A model generated the notes under the pieces. The model did no database searches, was not told the DNA's origin, and was given only the letters and a program-made list of their open reading frames with translations. Shown here piece after piece: positions 8,410-17,639 of a DNA stretch of 64,000 nucleotides (its first letter is position 1; the number at the start of each line of letters is the position of its first letter). This stretch comes from Curtobacterium sp. 458 (GTDB lineage Bacteria; Actinomycetota; Actinomycetes; Actinomycetales; Microbacteriaceae), in the NCBI RefSeq assembly GCF_030406605.1, contig NZ_CP129104.1:186001-250000 (forward strand). Reading direction: 5' to 3'. The position numbers were made by a program, and so were the translations under genes.

Positions 8410-10071
8410 ATGACCGACACCCGATCCGACTACGACGCCACACGCTTCCGCGAGGTGTTCGAGGGCAGCTACACGTACGCGAACGGCTTCACCCGGAACA
8501 CCCACCGCTTCGCCGGCCGCCCGGCACTCCGCGACCCGGACACCGGCCGCTCGTGGACGTACGCCGAGCTCGGCGACGCGGTCGACCGGGTCGGCGGATG
8601 GCTCGTCCGGCACGGTGCCGGCCCGGGGTCGGTCGTGATGGTGGAGCTCTTCAACGGCCCGGAGCTCGCCATCGCCTACCTCGCGTGCCACCGGATCGGT
8701 GCGGTGTTCTCGCCGACGAACTTCCGGCTCGCACCCGACGAGGTGGCCTTCATCGTCGAGGACTCCGCTCCCGTCGTCCTCCTCCACGACGCCGCACGCA
8801 CCGCCGAGATCGCCCAGGCGCTCGAGACATCCGACCACCGACCGGCCCACGTCGTGACCGTCGGTGGCGAGGACGACCGGTTCGCGGAACTCCTGGCCGC
8901 GGATCCCGTCACGGCCGAGGAGCTCGCCGCCACCGAGCCGCGGAACACCTACGCGGAGACGACACGGCTCTACACGAGCGGCACGACCGGTCGCCCGAAG
9001 CCGGTCCCGCTGCCGAGCCTCGTCGAGGTGCTCAGCGCGCACGACGTCGTCATGCACTTCCCGCTGAGCCCGTTCGACAAGACGCTCAACATGTCGCCGC
9101 TGTTCCACCGGGGCGGCCTGTACTCGGGTGGCCCGAACCCGGTGTTCTACGTCGGCGCCGAGCTCACCACGCTCCGGCACTTCGACCCCGACCGCGTCCT
9201 CGACCTCGTGGAGTCCGAGCGGCTGACGTTCCTCATCGGCGCTCCGCCGAACCTCGTCGGTCTCGCGAACGCCCAGGAGGCCCGGCCCCGCGACCTGTCG
9301 AGCCTGCACGGCATCGTGACGATGGGCGCTCCGCTCGACCGCGCCGCCGCACTGCGCTACCAGGAGCTGCTGTCCCCGCGGATCTTCAACGGCTACGGCA
9401 CGACCGAGACGTTCTGGAACACCTTCCTCCGCCCCGAGGACTTCCCCGACGGCGCGGGCTCCACCGGCCGCGCGAGCACCGACGACGACGTCGCGGTCGT
9501 GCGCGTCCACGAGGACCGGCTCGCCGACCCGTCCGACACGGTCGCGAAGGACGGTACCGAGATCGGCGAGTTCGCGGTCCGCACCGTGAAGTCTGGCTAC
9601 TCGTACCGGAACCCGGGGCTCGAGGCGGAGAAGTTCGCGAACGGCTGGTTCTACCCGGGTGACCTCGCGACGTGGGACGAGCACGAGCGCGTGACGATCG
9701 TCGGGCGCAAGGACGACATGATCATCTCCGGCGGCGAGAACGTCCACCCGGTGCAGGTCGAGGCGGCGCTGCAGGAACACCCCGGCGTCGCGGACTCGAT
9801 CGTGGTCGGCGTCCCGGACGAGCAGTGGGGCGAGGTCGTCACCGCGTTCGTGGTCCGTGCTCCCGGACGGCTGCCGGAGGACGACACCGAGGCCGCGGCC
9901 GTTCTCGAGGAGTGGACCGCCGGTCACCCGGGTCTCGCCCGGTACAAGCGACCGCGCCGCTACCGCTTCGTCAGCGAGCTCCCCTACAACGCCACCGGCA
10001 AGAAGGTGCACTACCTCGCGAAGGCGAGGGCGGCGGAGGACCAGGCGGCCGGCCGCCTCATCGCGCCCTGA
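8410..10071 (+). CDS. Class I adenylate-forming enzyme, probable fatty-acid/carboxylate-CoA ligase
   Basis: 553-residue ANL-superfamily enzyme that activates a carboxylate with ATP and transfers it to CoA. The P-loop [11 protein letters not shown] is at about 188-198, motif A5 NGYGTTE near residue 335, the hinge segment GRKDDMIISGGENVHP near 435-450, and the C-terminal catalytic lysine is in NATGKK. The acid substrate cannot be read from sequence; medium- or long-chain acyl and aromatic acids are both possible. ATG 8410 has GGAG 5 bases upstream. A TACGCT -10-like box at 8358-8363 suggests its own promoter with a leader of about 40 bases. No beta-oxidation partner lies nearby. Confidence 0.88.
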   Translation: MTDTRSDYDATRFREVFEGSYTYANGFTRNTHRFAGRPALRDPDTGRSWTYAELGDAVDRVGGWLVRHGAGPGSVVMVELFNGPELAIAYLACHRIGAVFSPTNFRLAPDEVAFIVEDSAPVVLLHDAARTAEIAQALETSDHRPAHVVTVGGEDDRFAELLAADPVTAEELAATEPRNTYAETTRLYTSGTTGRPKPVPLPSLVEVLSAHDVVMHFPLSPFDKTLNMSPLFHRGGLYSGGPNPVFYVGAELTTLRHFDPDRVLDLVESERLTFLIGAPPNLVGLANAQEARPRDLSSLHGIVTMGAPLDRAAALRYQELLSPRIFNGYGTTETFWNTFLRPEDFPDGAGSTGRASTDDDVAVVRVHEDRLADPSDTVAKDGTEIGEFAVRTVKSGYSYRNPGLEAEKFANGWFYPGDLATWDEHERVTIVGRKDDMIISGGENVHPVQVEAALQEHPGVADSIVVGVPDEQWGEVVTAFVVRAPGRLPEDDTEAAAVLEEWTAGHPGLARYKRPRRYRFVSELPYNATGKKVHYLAKARAAEDQAAGRLIAP

Positions 10072-10103
10072 GGGTCGCCCCGGCGCAGACGCGCCGCATG
10101 ACG

Positions 10104-10143
10104 GCCGGGAGGCGCGGTGCGGGCCCGCACCGGGCCTCCCGGC
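10104..10143. terminator. 20-bp-arm hairpin between convergent genes
   Basis: Arms 10104-10123 and 10124-10143 pair with one mismatch and no spacer, between the convergent acyl-CoA ligase and exporter genes, so it could serve both. It is a member of the GGGAGGC/GCCTCCC family. No T-tract follows on either side. Confidence 0.6.
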
Positions 10144-10151
10144 AGACGGGT

Positions 10152-11483
10152 TCAGACCTGGCCGCGGTGCGGTGCGTTGCGCCGGAACAGACCGGGCAGC
10201 AGTCCGCCGATCTTCGTGCCGACGCAGAGGCTGACGAAGGTCGCGAGCGGGGTGGCGAGCGCCACCGGGGACAGCGTCGCGACCGCGACCAGACCGACCG
10301 TGCCCGGGACGAGCAGGAGGAACGCGGGGAAGAACGACACGTTCGCGGGGATCACCGGGACGATGCGTTCGAGGATGCGGGTGGCGACGAACAGGAGCGC
10401 GGCGGTCGCGCCCGTCGCGACCACGCTGCCACCGAGCGGGGTGATGCCGGTGAGGAGGCCGTAGGCCGACGTCATCACGACCACGGACACGAGGGTGAGC
10501 CGCCAGCCGGACTGGAACACGAGCCCGAGGCCGACCGCGAGGAACACCACCGCGACCCACGAGACCCAGTAGGGCGGTACGGCCTCCCACCCGCCGCGGT
10601 CGGTGCCGACCCCGGCGACCTCGCCGACGAGCGCTGCGGACGACGGGTCGACGTGCAGGCCGGTGAGGGCGCTCCCGGCGGCGATGCCCGCGGCCATGAA
10701 GCCGAGCATGATGATGCCCTGCATGAGCCGCGACGACCCCGTGACGATGTCGGCGGCCGTGAGTTCGAGCAGGGCGTTCGTGATCAGCGCGCCCGGGACG
10801 AACACCGCGACCGGGGCGCACACCGCGAAGAGCGGCACGTGGCCGAACCCCGTCCCCGCGGCGACGAGCCCGACGATCGACGTCGACACGAAGGCTGCGA
10901 GGAAGGGGACGATCGCGAGGGCCTCGCGGAAGCGCCGCAGCACGATGCCGATCACGCCGACGAGCGCGCCGACGCCGAGCGCCAGCAGGATCGCCCACCA
11001 CGGGCAGCGGAACACGACCGCGAGGCCCGCCGAGGTCAGAGCGTTGCCGAGGATCCACGGCAGCGGGGCCGGCAGCCGGGTGCTCGCCCGGATGGCACGG
11101 ACGCGGGCGGGGATCTCGGCGAGGCCGATCGAACCGCTCTCGAGGCCGAGGACGATCCGGTTCGCACGGGCCGACTGGCGTGCGGAGAGCTCGACGCCCT
11201 CGGCGTTGACGATGGTCGCGGCACCGGTGGCGGTCTCGCTGACGATGACCAGTGCGGGGAGGACGCCCACCGCCAGCTCGGGGCCGATGCCGGCGGCGTC
11301 GCGGGCCTTCTCCAGTGCCGATCGGACGTCGGTGACCGAGCTGCCGGCGTCGAGGAGGAGCGCTCCGAGGGTGCCGAGGAGCATGCCGACCGGGACCGCT
11401 TCGCCGTCGATCACCTCGACGTGCGGTTCGGGGCGGCGGAGGGTGTTGCGCAGTTGGGCGATGGCGCTTCCGAGTCCGACCAC
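10152..11483 (-). CDS. Threonine/serine exporter family protein (ThrE-like)
   Basis: 443-residue membrane protein with the fused layout of ThrE: a soluble N-terminal DUF1212-type half (about 10-130, containing LLDAGSSVTDVRSALEKA) followed by about ten membrane helices ending in a ThrE_2-type region. Corynebacterium ThrE exports L-threonine and L-serine by proton motive force. GTG 11483 is chosen because longer in-frame starts would run through the inverted repeat at 11521-11589 and into the tRNA. A TACGAT -10-like box at 11492-11497 ends 8 bases before the GTG, suggesting a leaderless or nearly leaderless mRNA. Substrate assignment is by family only. Confidence 0.87.
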   Translation of the reverse strand: MVGLGSAIAQLRNTLRRPEPHVEVIDGEAVPVGMLLGTLGALLLDAGSSVTDVRSALEKARDAAGIGPELAVGVLPALVIVSETATGAATIVNAEGVELSARQSARANRIVLGLESGSIGLAEIPARVRAIRASTRLPAPLPWILGNALTSAGLAVVFRCPWWAILLALGVGALVGVIGIVLRRFREALAIVPFLAAFVSTSIVGLVAAGTGFGHVPLFAVCAPVAVFVPGALITNALLELTAADIVTGSSRLMQGIIMLGFMAAGIAAGSALTGLHVDPSSAALVGEVAGVGTDRGGWEAVPPYWVSWVAVVFLAVGLGLVFQSGWRLTLVSVVVMTSAYGLLTGITPLGGSVVATGATAALLFVATRILERIVPVIPANVSFFPAFLLLVPGTVGLVAVATLSPVALATPLATFVSLCVGTKIGGLLPGLFRRNAPHRGQV

Positions 11484-11520
11484 GAGTGTCGATCGTAGCT
11501 CGCGCGGAGGGGCGGGCGTA

Positions 11521-11589
11521 CCGAGTCTCGTGCTCAGCGACAGTTCTCGCGGGTCGGGCCGCGAGAAGTGTCGCTCACCCCGAGACTCG
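11521..11589. repeat. Large imperfect inverted repeat, element A
   Basis: Two arms of 31 bases (11522-11552 and 11559-11589) pair at 27 of 31 positions around a 6-base spacer. The outer ends read CGAGTCTCG...CGAGACTCG and the inner ends CTCGCGG...CCGCGAG. The element at 56478-56547 has the same design and much of the same sequence, so this is a repeat family, not a chance hairpin. It lies between the ThrE-like gene and the tRNA. Confidence 0.8.
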
Positions 11590-11602
11590 CGGCGGCACCA
11601 CG

Positions 11603-11676
11603 TACCCCCGGTGGGACTCGAACCCACAACTCGGCGATTTTAAGTCGCATGCCTCTACCGGTTGGGCCACGGGGGC
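11603..11676 (-). tRNA. tRNA-Leu (anticodon UAA)
   Basis: 74 bases on the minus strand fold as a complete cloverleaf. The acceptor is GCCCCCG pairing with CGGGGGT, the discriminator is A, the anticodon loop CTTAAAA gives UAA, and the T-arm is GTGGG-TTCGAGT-CCCAC. No CCA is encoded. The variable region is only about 5 bases (GAGTT), unlike the long arm usual for leucine tRNAs. UUA codons should be rare in this GC-rich genome, so this tRNA decodes a rare codon. Confidence 0.9.
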
Positions 11677-11692
11677 GGGCCGCAACAGCCTA

Positions 11693-11742
11693 CCGACGCC
11701 GAGAGGCGGCCACCCACCGGGGGTGACCGCCTCTCGCGTCGG
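11693..11742 (-). terminator. Hairpin after NDH-2 gene
   Basis: Arms 11693-11715 and 11721-11742 (GACGC-GAGAGGCGG type) pair with one bulge and one mismatch around a 5-base loop, directly downstream of the NADH dehydrogenase stop and upstream of the tRNA. Likely a transcript end without a T-tract. Confidence 0.6.
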
Positions 11743-11750
11743 ACGGGTGC

Positions 11751-13247
11751 CTACTTGGCGTCGGCCGAAGCCTCGGCCTTCACCGGCTCGGCCTCCTTGG
11801 AGACGTCCTCGGCGGGCGTCGCGTACGCGGGGCCCGCAGCGTCGGCAGGCTTGCCCTCCTCCGGGGCCTGAGCGGCGGCAGCCGGAGCGGCAGCGGCCGG
11901 GGCGGACGCCTCGACGGCCGGCTTCGGACGCGACGCGAACGCCTCGAACGCAGCCCGCGGGGTCTCGCGGTCGTCGAGCGACGCGATGTCGCGGCCGAGG
12001 AAGAAGCCACCCACCCAGTCGCCGATGACGCGCCACTTGCGCTCCCACGACGGCATCGCGAGACCGTGGTAGCCACGGTGCGCGCCCCAGGCGAGGAAGC
12101 CCTTCATCGCGAACTTGCCGGACTGGAACACGCCGATGCCGAGACCGAGGCCCGCGACGGCGCCGAGGTTCTCGTGCTTGTAGTCGGTCGTCGCCTCGCC
12201 CCGGATGACGGCGACGAGGTTCTTCGCGAGCTGCTTCGCCTGACGGACCGCGTGCTGGGCGTTGGGCACGCAGAACCCGCCGACGCCGCCGCCCGTGAGG
12301 TCCGGCACGGCCGCGACGTCACCGCAGGCCCACGCATCGGCGACCACGCCGTTGTCGTCGACCACGCGGAGGTCGGGCTGGACGCGGATGCGGCCGCGCT
12401 GCTCGAGCGGGAAGTCGGTGCCCTTGACCATCGGGTTCGCCATGACGCCGGCGGTCCAGATGATGAGGTCGGACGGGATCGTCTGGATCGACTCGTCCTT
12501 CGCCTTGAGCTGGCAGACGCCGCCCTCGGCCGACGCGAGCTGCGTCTCGAGGTGGACGGTCGCGCCGCGCTGGGCGAGGTTCTCGAGCACCCAGTGCGAG
12601 GTCTCGAGCGACACCTCGGGCATGATGCGCCCCATCGCCTCGACGAGGTGGAAGTGGGTGTCGTCGAACGACAGCTGCGGGTAGCTCTTGAGCAGGTCGG
12701 AGACGAACGAGCGGAGCTCCGCGAACACCTCGATGCCGGCGAAGCCGCCGCCGACCACGACGACGGTCAGCAGGCGGTCGCGCTCGGGACCGGCCGGCAG
12801 GTTCGCCGCCTTGTGGAAGTTGACGAGGATCTTGTCGCGGATGGCCGCGGCCTCCTCGATCGTCTTGAGGCCGATCGCCTCGTCCGCGACACCCGGGATC
12901 GGGAACGTGCGCGAGACGGCACCGGCGGTCATGACGATCTGGTCGTAGGTCTCCTCCCACGGCTCGCCCTCGGTCGGCGTGATCGTCGCCGTCTTGGTGG
13001 CGTGGTCGACCTTCGTGACCTTCGCCGTGACGACCCGGGTCTTCTTGAGGTGACGGCGGTGGGAGACGACCGCGTGACGCGGCTCGATCGACCCGGCGGC
13101 GACCTCGGGCAGGAACGGCTGGTAGGTCATGTACGGCAGCGGGTCGACCATGACGACCTCGGCTTCGCCCTGACGCAGGTGCTTCTCGAGCTTCCAGGCG
13201 GTGTAGAAACCGGCGTAACCGCCGCCGACGACGAGGATCTTGGGCAC
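11751..13247 (-). CDS. ndh: Type II NADH:quinone oxidoreductase (NDH-2)
   Basis: 498-residue FAD enzyme that passes electrons from NADH to the quinone pool without pumping protons. The FAD-binding motif VVGGGYAGF is at 6-14, the second dinucleotide fold VVVGGGFAGIE at about 163-173, and the conserved WACGDVAAVPD segment precedes a QHAVRQAK-type region. The C terminus carries an Ala/Pro/Glu-rich tail of about 60 residues beyond the catalytic core, probably disordered. GTG 13247 has AAGGAG about 11 bases upstream. It follows the DUF501 gene with a 44-base gap on the same strand. Other FAD oxidoreductases are unlikely given the overall pattern. Confidence 0.92.
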   Translation of the reverse strand: MPKILVVGGGYAGFYTAWKLEKHLRQGEAEVVMVDPLPYMTYQPFLPEVAAGSIEPRHAVVSHRRHLKKTRVVTAKVTKVDHATKTATITPTEGEPWEETYDQIVMTAGAVSRTFPIPGVADEAIGLKTIEEAAAIRDKILVNFHKAANLPAGPERDRLLTVVVVGGGFAGIEVFAELRSFVSDLLKSYPQLSFDDTHFHLVEAMGRIMPEVSLETSHWVLENLAQRGATVHLETQLASAEGGVCQLKAKDESIQTIPSDLIIWTAGVMANPMVKGTDFPLEQRGRIRVQPDLRVVDDNGVVADAWACGDVAAVPDLTGGGVGGFCVPNAQHAVRQAKQLAKNLVAVIRGEATTDYKHENLGAVAGLGLGIGVFQSGKFAMKGFLAWGAHRGYHGLAMPSWERKWRVIGDWVGGFFLGRDIASLDDRETPRAAFEAFASRPKPAVEASAPAAAAPAAAAQAPEEGKPADAAGPAYATPAEDVSKEAEPVKAEASADAK

Positions 13248-13291
13248 GGGGGATGATCTCCTTGGAGTGGGGTGGTTTGCCGGGAGGCTGG

Positions 13292-13840
13292 TCAGAACTC
13301 GCCGCCACCCGCCCCGACTCCGGCGTCTGCAGCCTCATCATACGCCCGGCACTCACACCGGGAGGGCGACCAGTCGACGCGCTCGAGCGCGAGGTCACCG
13401 ATGGGGTTGACGCCGGGTCCGGCGGCGAGGGCGTGGCCGACGAGGGCGTGCAGGCACTTCACGCGGGTGGGCATGCCACCGGCGCTGATGCCGTGGATCT
13501 CGTCGACGTGCTCGATCGACTCACGATCGGCCAGGTAGGACTCGTGGGCGGCGCGGTACTGCTGTGCGACATCCGGGTCCTCGAGCAGGGCGGCCAGCTC
13601 CGGCATGACCTGGTTGGCCTCGAGGGTGCTGATCGCGGCGGTGGCCGCGGGGTGGCACAGGTAGTACAGCGTCGGGAACGGGGTGCCGTTCGACAGCCGG
13701 GGCTTCGTGGACACGACCGTGGGGTTGCCACAGACGCAGCGTGCCGCGATCCCGATGACGTCGCGAGCCGGTCGCCCGAGCTGCGCCGACACGACGCGGA
13801 CGTCGTGCTCGGTGGGCGGGTCGAAGGGAGGGGTCGTCAC
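13292..13840 (-). CDS. DUF501 domain-containing protein
   Basis: 182 residues matching the actinobacterial DUF501 family: VSAQLGRPARDVIGIAARC near the N terminus, a CxCG pair at about 35-38, PTLYYLCHP near 55-63, then MPTRVKCLHALVGHALA in the second half with clustered Cys/His residues that could bind a metal. Function is unknown. In many actinobacteria it sits between a DivIC-like gene and ppx/gppA; here ndh takes the ppx place. A TAGGCT -10-like box at 13850-13855 ends 9 bases before the GTG, hinting at a very short leader. Confidence 0.85.
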   Translation of the reverse strand: MTTPPFDPPTEHDVRVVSAQLGRPARDVIGIAARCVCGNPTVVSTKPRLSNGTPFPTLYYLCHPAATAAISTLEANQVMPELAALLEDPDVAQQYRAAHESYLADRESIEHVDEIHGISAGGMPTRVKCLHALVGHALAAGPGVNPIGDLALERVDWSPSRCECRAYDEAADAGVGAGGGEF

Positions 13841-13875
13841 GGGTACGTGAGCCTACCCGAGTCCGGAGCGTCGTC

Positions 13876-14412
13876 CTACTTCGTGTCGCCGGTACCCGAG
13901 ACGTCGGGTGCCACGAGCTTCTCGGTGCTCTCGTCGCTGAGCCCGGACTTCAACACCGACGAGAGCATCGCCTGCACCCAGTCGACCTTCGGCGTCTGCA
14001 CGGTCGAGCTCACCGGCGTGCCCGAGTCGGTCTCCGGACGCCCGGAACTCTTCGCGTCCTCGCTCCCCATCACGAGGTAGCTCTCCTCGCCCGGGTACAC
14101 GTAGAGCAGCCGGTCACGGGCCTGTGCCTCGATGTAGGCCGGGTCGTCCCACCGCGCGACGTCCTGCTTCTTCTGCGACACGTCGTCCTTCTGCGCGGCG
14201 ACCTGCTGCTGCTGCTGCGCGATCTGCTCCTGCTGCTGGATGAGCGTGCGGAGCGACGGCGCGAGCACGACCACGAACAGCACGATGATCGCGAGCATGA
14301 GCAGGCTGAACCCGGAGAACCGGATCGAGCGGTACCAGGGCTGGTGTGCGGCCGCACCGGCGTGCGGCATCGCCACGGGGACGCGGCGGACGCGGGGCTT
14401 CTGGCTGGGCAC
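13876..14412 (-). CDS. Septum formation initiator family protein (FtsB/DivIC-like)
   Basis: Single-pass cell-division protein of about 178 residues: a basic cytoplasmic N terminus, one membrane helix (FSLLMLAIIVLFVVVLAP, about 34-52), a Gln-rich coiled coil (QQQEQIAQQQQQVAAQKDD, about 58-90), then the conserved DDPAYIEAQARDRLLYVYPGE segment and a disordered tail. It would act with FtsL/FtsQ at the septum. GTG 14412 is chosen over the upstream in-frame GTG at 14457 because a TATCGT box at 14420-14425 ends 7 bases before it. Located downstream of eno and upstream of DUF501, the usual actinobacterial order. Confidence 0.85.
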   Translation of the reverse strand: MPSQKPRVRRVPVAMPHAGAAAHQPWYRSIRFSGFSLLMLAIIVLFVVVLAPSLRTLIQQQEQIAQQQQQVAAQKDDVSQKKQDVARWDDPAYIEAQARDRLLYVYPGEESYLVMGSEDAKSSGRPETDSGTPVSSTVQTPKVDWVQAMLSSVLKSGLSDESTEKLVAPDVSGTGDTK

Positions 14413-14631
14413 GACGCTGACGATAACCCGCGGTGGGCAGGGGGTCGGCACCGGCACGCGGGTGTCGGGCAGCCTCCCAGCGTCGGCCTGGAGGCACGGC
14501 TCACCCCCGGCGCGCCCCGCACCCCGCCGCGCCGCACTACCGCTCGCTGGCCGCCGCTCGCCACCGCACGACCAACGTCACGCTGAACCGCGGTTCCGCG
14601 TGGTTCCGACGGGCTCCGGTTGTGCGGCGCC

Positions 14632-14669
14632 ACGCCGCACCGGCGCCGGCAGCGGCGCCGGTGCGGCGT
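14632..14669. repeat. Perfect 16-bp inverted repeat
   Basis: Arms 14632-14647 and 14654-14669 (core CCGCACCGGCGCC) are perfectly complementary around a 6-base loop. It lies in the 339-base gap between the DivIC-like gene and eno, which holds no credible gene; that gap also has a GGCCTGGAGGC motif at about 14484-14495 and the eno hairpin. Possible secondary transcript end or processing site. Confidence 0.6.
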
Positions 14670-14699
14670 CGCGGACGGCTGATCGACGTCGGGGAACGA

Positions 14700-14735
14700 C
14701 GAGACGCCGCCCTCCGTGCGGAGGACGGCGTCTCG
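14700..14735 (-). terminator. Hairpin after eno
   Basis: CGAGACGCCG at 14700-14709 pairs with CGGCGTCTCG at 14726-14735, extended inward by CCTCC/GGAGG, right after the enolase stop codon. Strong stem without a T-tract. Confidence 0.6.
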
Positions 14736-14751
14736 TGGTGGCGCTGAAGTG

Positions 14752-16080
<1,329 letters not shown>

Positions 16081-16172
16081 CTACCGAGGCCCGGTGGACA
16101 GGACACTCCGCGTGACGCTCACTGTGGAGAGCGGCCCGTGACGCACAGGCCCCGACCGGTCGGTCCGACCGG

Positions 16173-17417
16173 TCAGCCGAGCGGACGGAACTCGACCCCG
16201 TCGAGCGAGGTCGTGTCGGCGCGGACCGACGCGAACGCGCCGAAGCCCTGCGCCTCGAGCGCGGCGAGCTGGTTCTTCGTGTTCTTCGTGCGCTTCTCGA
16301 GCCGGACGCGCTGGTGCGTCGCGAGCGCCTCGGTCTTGAGCGCGGCGAGTCGGCCCGGTTCGACGTCCTTGTCGTAGAGCAGCACGACGGCGTCCGCGGA
16401 CTCGGCGTCCGGCAGCGTGACGAGGTCGACGAGCCGCTCGAACCCGAGCGAGAACCCCACCGCCGGGACGTCCTGGCCGAGGAAGCGCCCGATCATTCCG
16501 TCGTAGCGACCACCACCGCCGAGGCTGTACCCGAAGTCGGGGTGCGCGACCTCGAAGATCGTGCCGGTGTAGTAGCCCATGCCGCGCACGAGCGTCGGGT
16601 CGAACCGGAGGTCCACCCCGTCGAGCGCTCCACGGAGGCCGAGCAGCTCAACGAACGCACCCTCGTCGAGCCACGCTGCTCCCCCGACAGAGTCCCAGTC
16701 GGCGGACTCGAGCGCACGGATGGTGTCCTCGAGCCCGGGCAGGTCCGATCCGGTGGTCTCACGGAGCTCCGCTGCGACCCCGTCCGGCCCGATCTTGTCG
16801 ATCTTGTCGATCGTGATCAGCGCACGGTCGGCCTCGGCGGCGTCGGTGATCCCCCACGACGCGAGGAGCCCGAGCAGGATGCGCCGGTCGTTGATGCGGA
16901 TCGACGTCCCGGAGACGCCGAGCGCGTCGAGGGCGTCCGTCGTCGCACGGATGAGCTCGACCTCGGCGAGCTGCCCGGGTTCGCCGAGGATGTCGATGTC
17001 GCACTGCACGAACTGCCGGTAGCGCCCCTTCTGCGGACGCTCGGCTCGCCAGACGGGCGCGATCTGCACGGAGCGGAAGACCGTCGGCAGCTCGGCGCGG
17101 TGCGAGGCGTAGAAGCGGGCGAGCGGCACCGTCAGGTCGAAGCGGAGGCCCAGGTCGGCGAGGTCGAGCGGCGCGTCGGCCGCACGGAGGTCCTCGACGG
17201 TCAGTCCACGCTTCATCACCGCGAACGCGAGCTTCTCGTTGTCGCCGCCGAGTCCGGAGTGGAGCCGCGCCGCGTCCTCGACCACGGGCGTCTCGATCTC
17301 GTCGAACCCGTGCCGCGCGTACACGCCGCGGACGACCCCCAGCACGTGCTCCCGACGAGCCTTGTCCGCCGGGAGGAAGTCGCGCATGCCACGGGGTGCC
17401 GTCACGGTCGTCGCCAT
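16173..17417 (-). CDS. hisS: Histidyl-tRNA synthetase
   Basis: 414-residue class II synthetase. Motif 1 lies near PRGMRDFLP, motif 2 in VFRSVQIAPVWRAERPQKGRYRQF (about 112-135), HisA signature LVRGMGYYTGTIFEV near 265-280, and motif 3 around AVGFSLGFERL. The C-terminal anticodon-binding domain is present but short. ATG 17417 is chosen over longer in-frame starts: family alignment begins there, and a CAGGAT -10-like box at 17424-17429 ends 6 bases upstream, leaving no room for a T-box leader. It is divergent from the candidate small RNA at 17484. Confidence 0.96.
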   Translation of the reverse strand: MATTVTAPRGMRDFLPADKARREHVLGVVRGVYARHGFDEIETPVVEDAARLHSGLGGDNEKLAFAVMKRGLTVEDLRAADAPLDLADLGLRFDLTVPLARFYASHRAELPTVFRSVQIAPVWRAERPQKGRYRQFVQCDIDILGEPGQLAEVELIRATTDALDALGVSGTSIRINDRRILLGLLASWGITDAAEADRALITIDKIDKIGPDGVAAELRETTGSDLPGLEDTIRALESADWDSVGGAAWLDEGAFVELLGLRGALDGVDLRFDPTLVRGMGYYTGTIFEVAHPDFGYSLGGGGRYDGMIGRFLGQDVPAVGFSLGFERLVDLVTLPDAESADAVVLLYDKDVEPGRLAALKTEALATHQRVRLEKRTKNTKNQLAALEAQGFGAFASVRADTTSLDGVEFRPLG

Positions 17418-17448
17418 GCGGCAATCCTGCCAGAACGACCACGGCGGT

Positions 17449-17477
17449 TTGCGCCGCTCGGTGTCCGCTGATATTGT
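17449..17477 (+). promoter_or_regulatory. Candidate sigma-70 promoter of a small RNA
   Basis: TTGCGC at 17449-17454 and TATTGT at 17472-17477 are separated by exactly 17 bases on the plus strand, predicting transcription from about 17484. No open reading frame with a ribosome-binding site follows; a strong intrinsic terminator does. Confidence 0.6.
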
Positions 17478-17483
17478 GAACAC

Positions 17484-17631
17484 ACAACTTCGGTCCGCAG
17501 GTGCCTGATCCACCCGCGGACCGATCGCGAGGGCAACGTGCTGCAGTGTGCCCCGCGGTGAGCGGGGTCCCCCGTCCACACCGGTATCCCTGTCGGTACG
17601 GACGGCCCGCTCGCGGGCGTCCTCCTTTTTT
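17484..17631 (+). ncRNA. Candidate structured small RNA, about 148 nt
   Basis: Bounded by a promoter and an intrinsic terminator in the gap between divergent hisS and the end of mazG. Predicted elements in order: an 8-bp perfect stem CGGTCCGC/GCGGACCG (about 17490-17522) with an inner GGTG/CACC pair; a 6-bp stem CCCCGC/GCGGGG (about 17551-17567); a CCGTCC/GGACGG stem (about 17572-17606) that competes with the terminator stem; then the terminator. It lacks the hallmark sequences of SRP RNA, RNase P RNA and tmRNA. I do not recognise the family; 6C or 6S-type RNAs should be compared. Confidence 0.55.
17600..17631 (+). terminator. Rho-independent terminator of the small RNA
   Basis: GGAC-G-GCCCG, loop CTCG, CGGGC-GTCC forms a 9-bp stem with a single bulge, followed by TCC and a run of six T (17626-17631). 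This is the only clear stem-plus-T-tract terminator I found in the window. A second, longer stem (GGGCGTCCTCC/GGAGGACGCCC, 17616-17649) overlaps it and could act on the opposite strand. Confidence 0.75.
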
Positions 17632-17639
17632 CGGGTTGG

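Noticed and set aside
11521..11589. Terminal inverted repeats of an insertion sequence
   Set aside because: The arms are only 6 bases apart, with no transposase gene or target duplication seen; treated as a palindromic element instead.
11603..11676. tRNA on the plus strand
   Set aside because: Only the minus strand gives the correct T-loop TTCGAGT, and its cloverleaf puts UAA at the anticodon position.
17418..17500. T-box or riboswitch leader for hisS
   Set aside because: A CAGGAT box 6 bases before the ATG predicts almost no leader, and the structured stretch is on the opposite strand with its own promoter and terminator.
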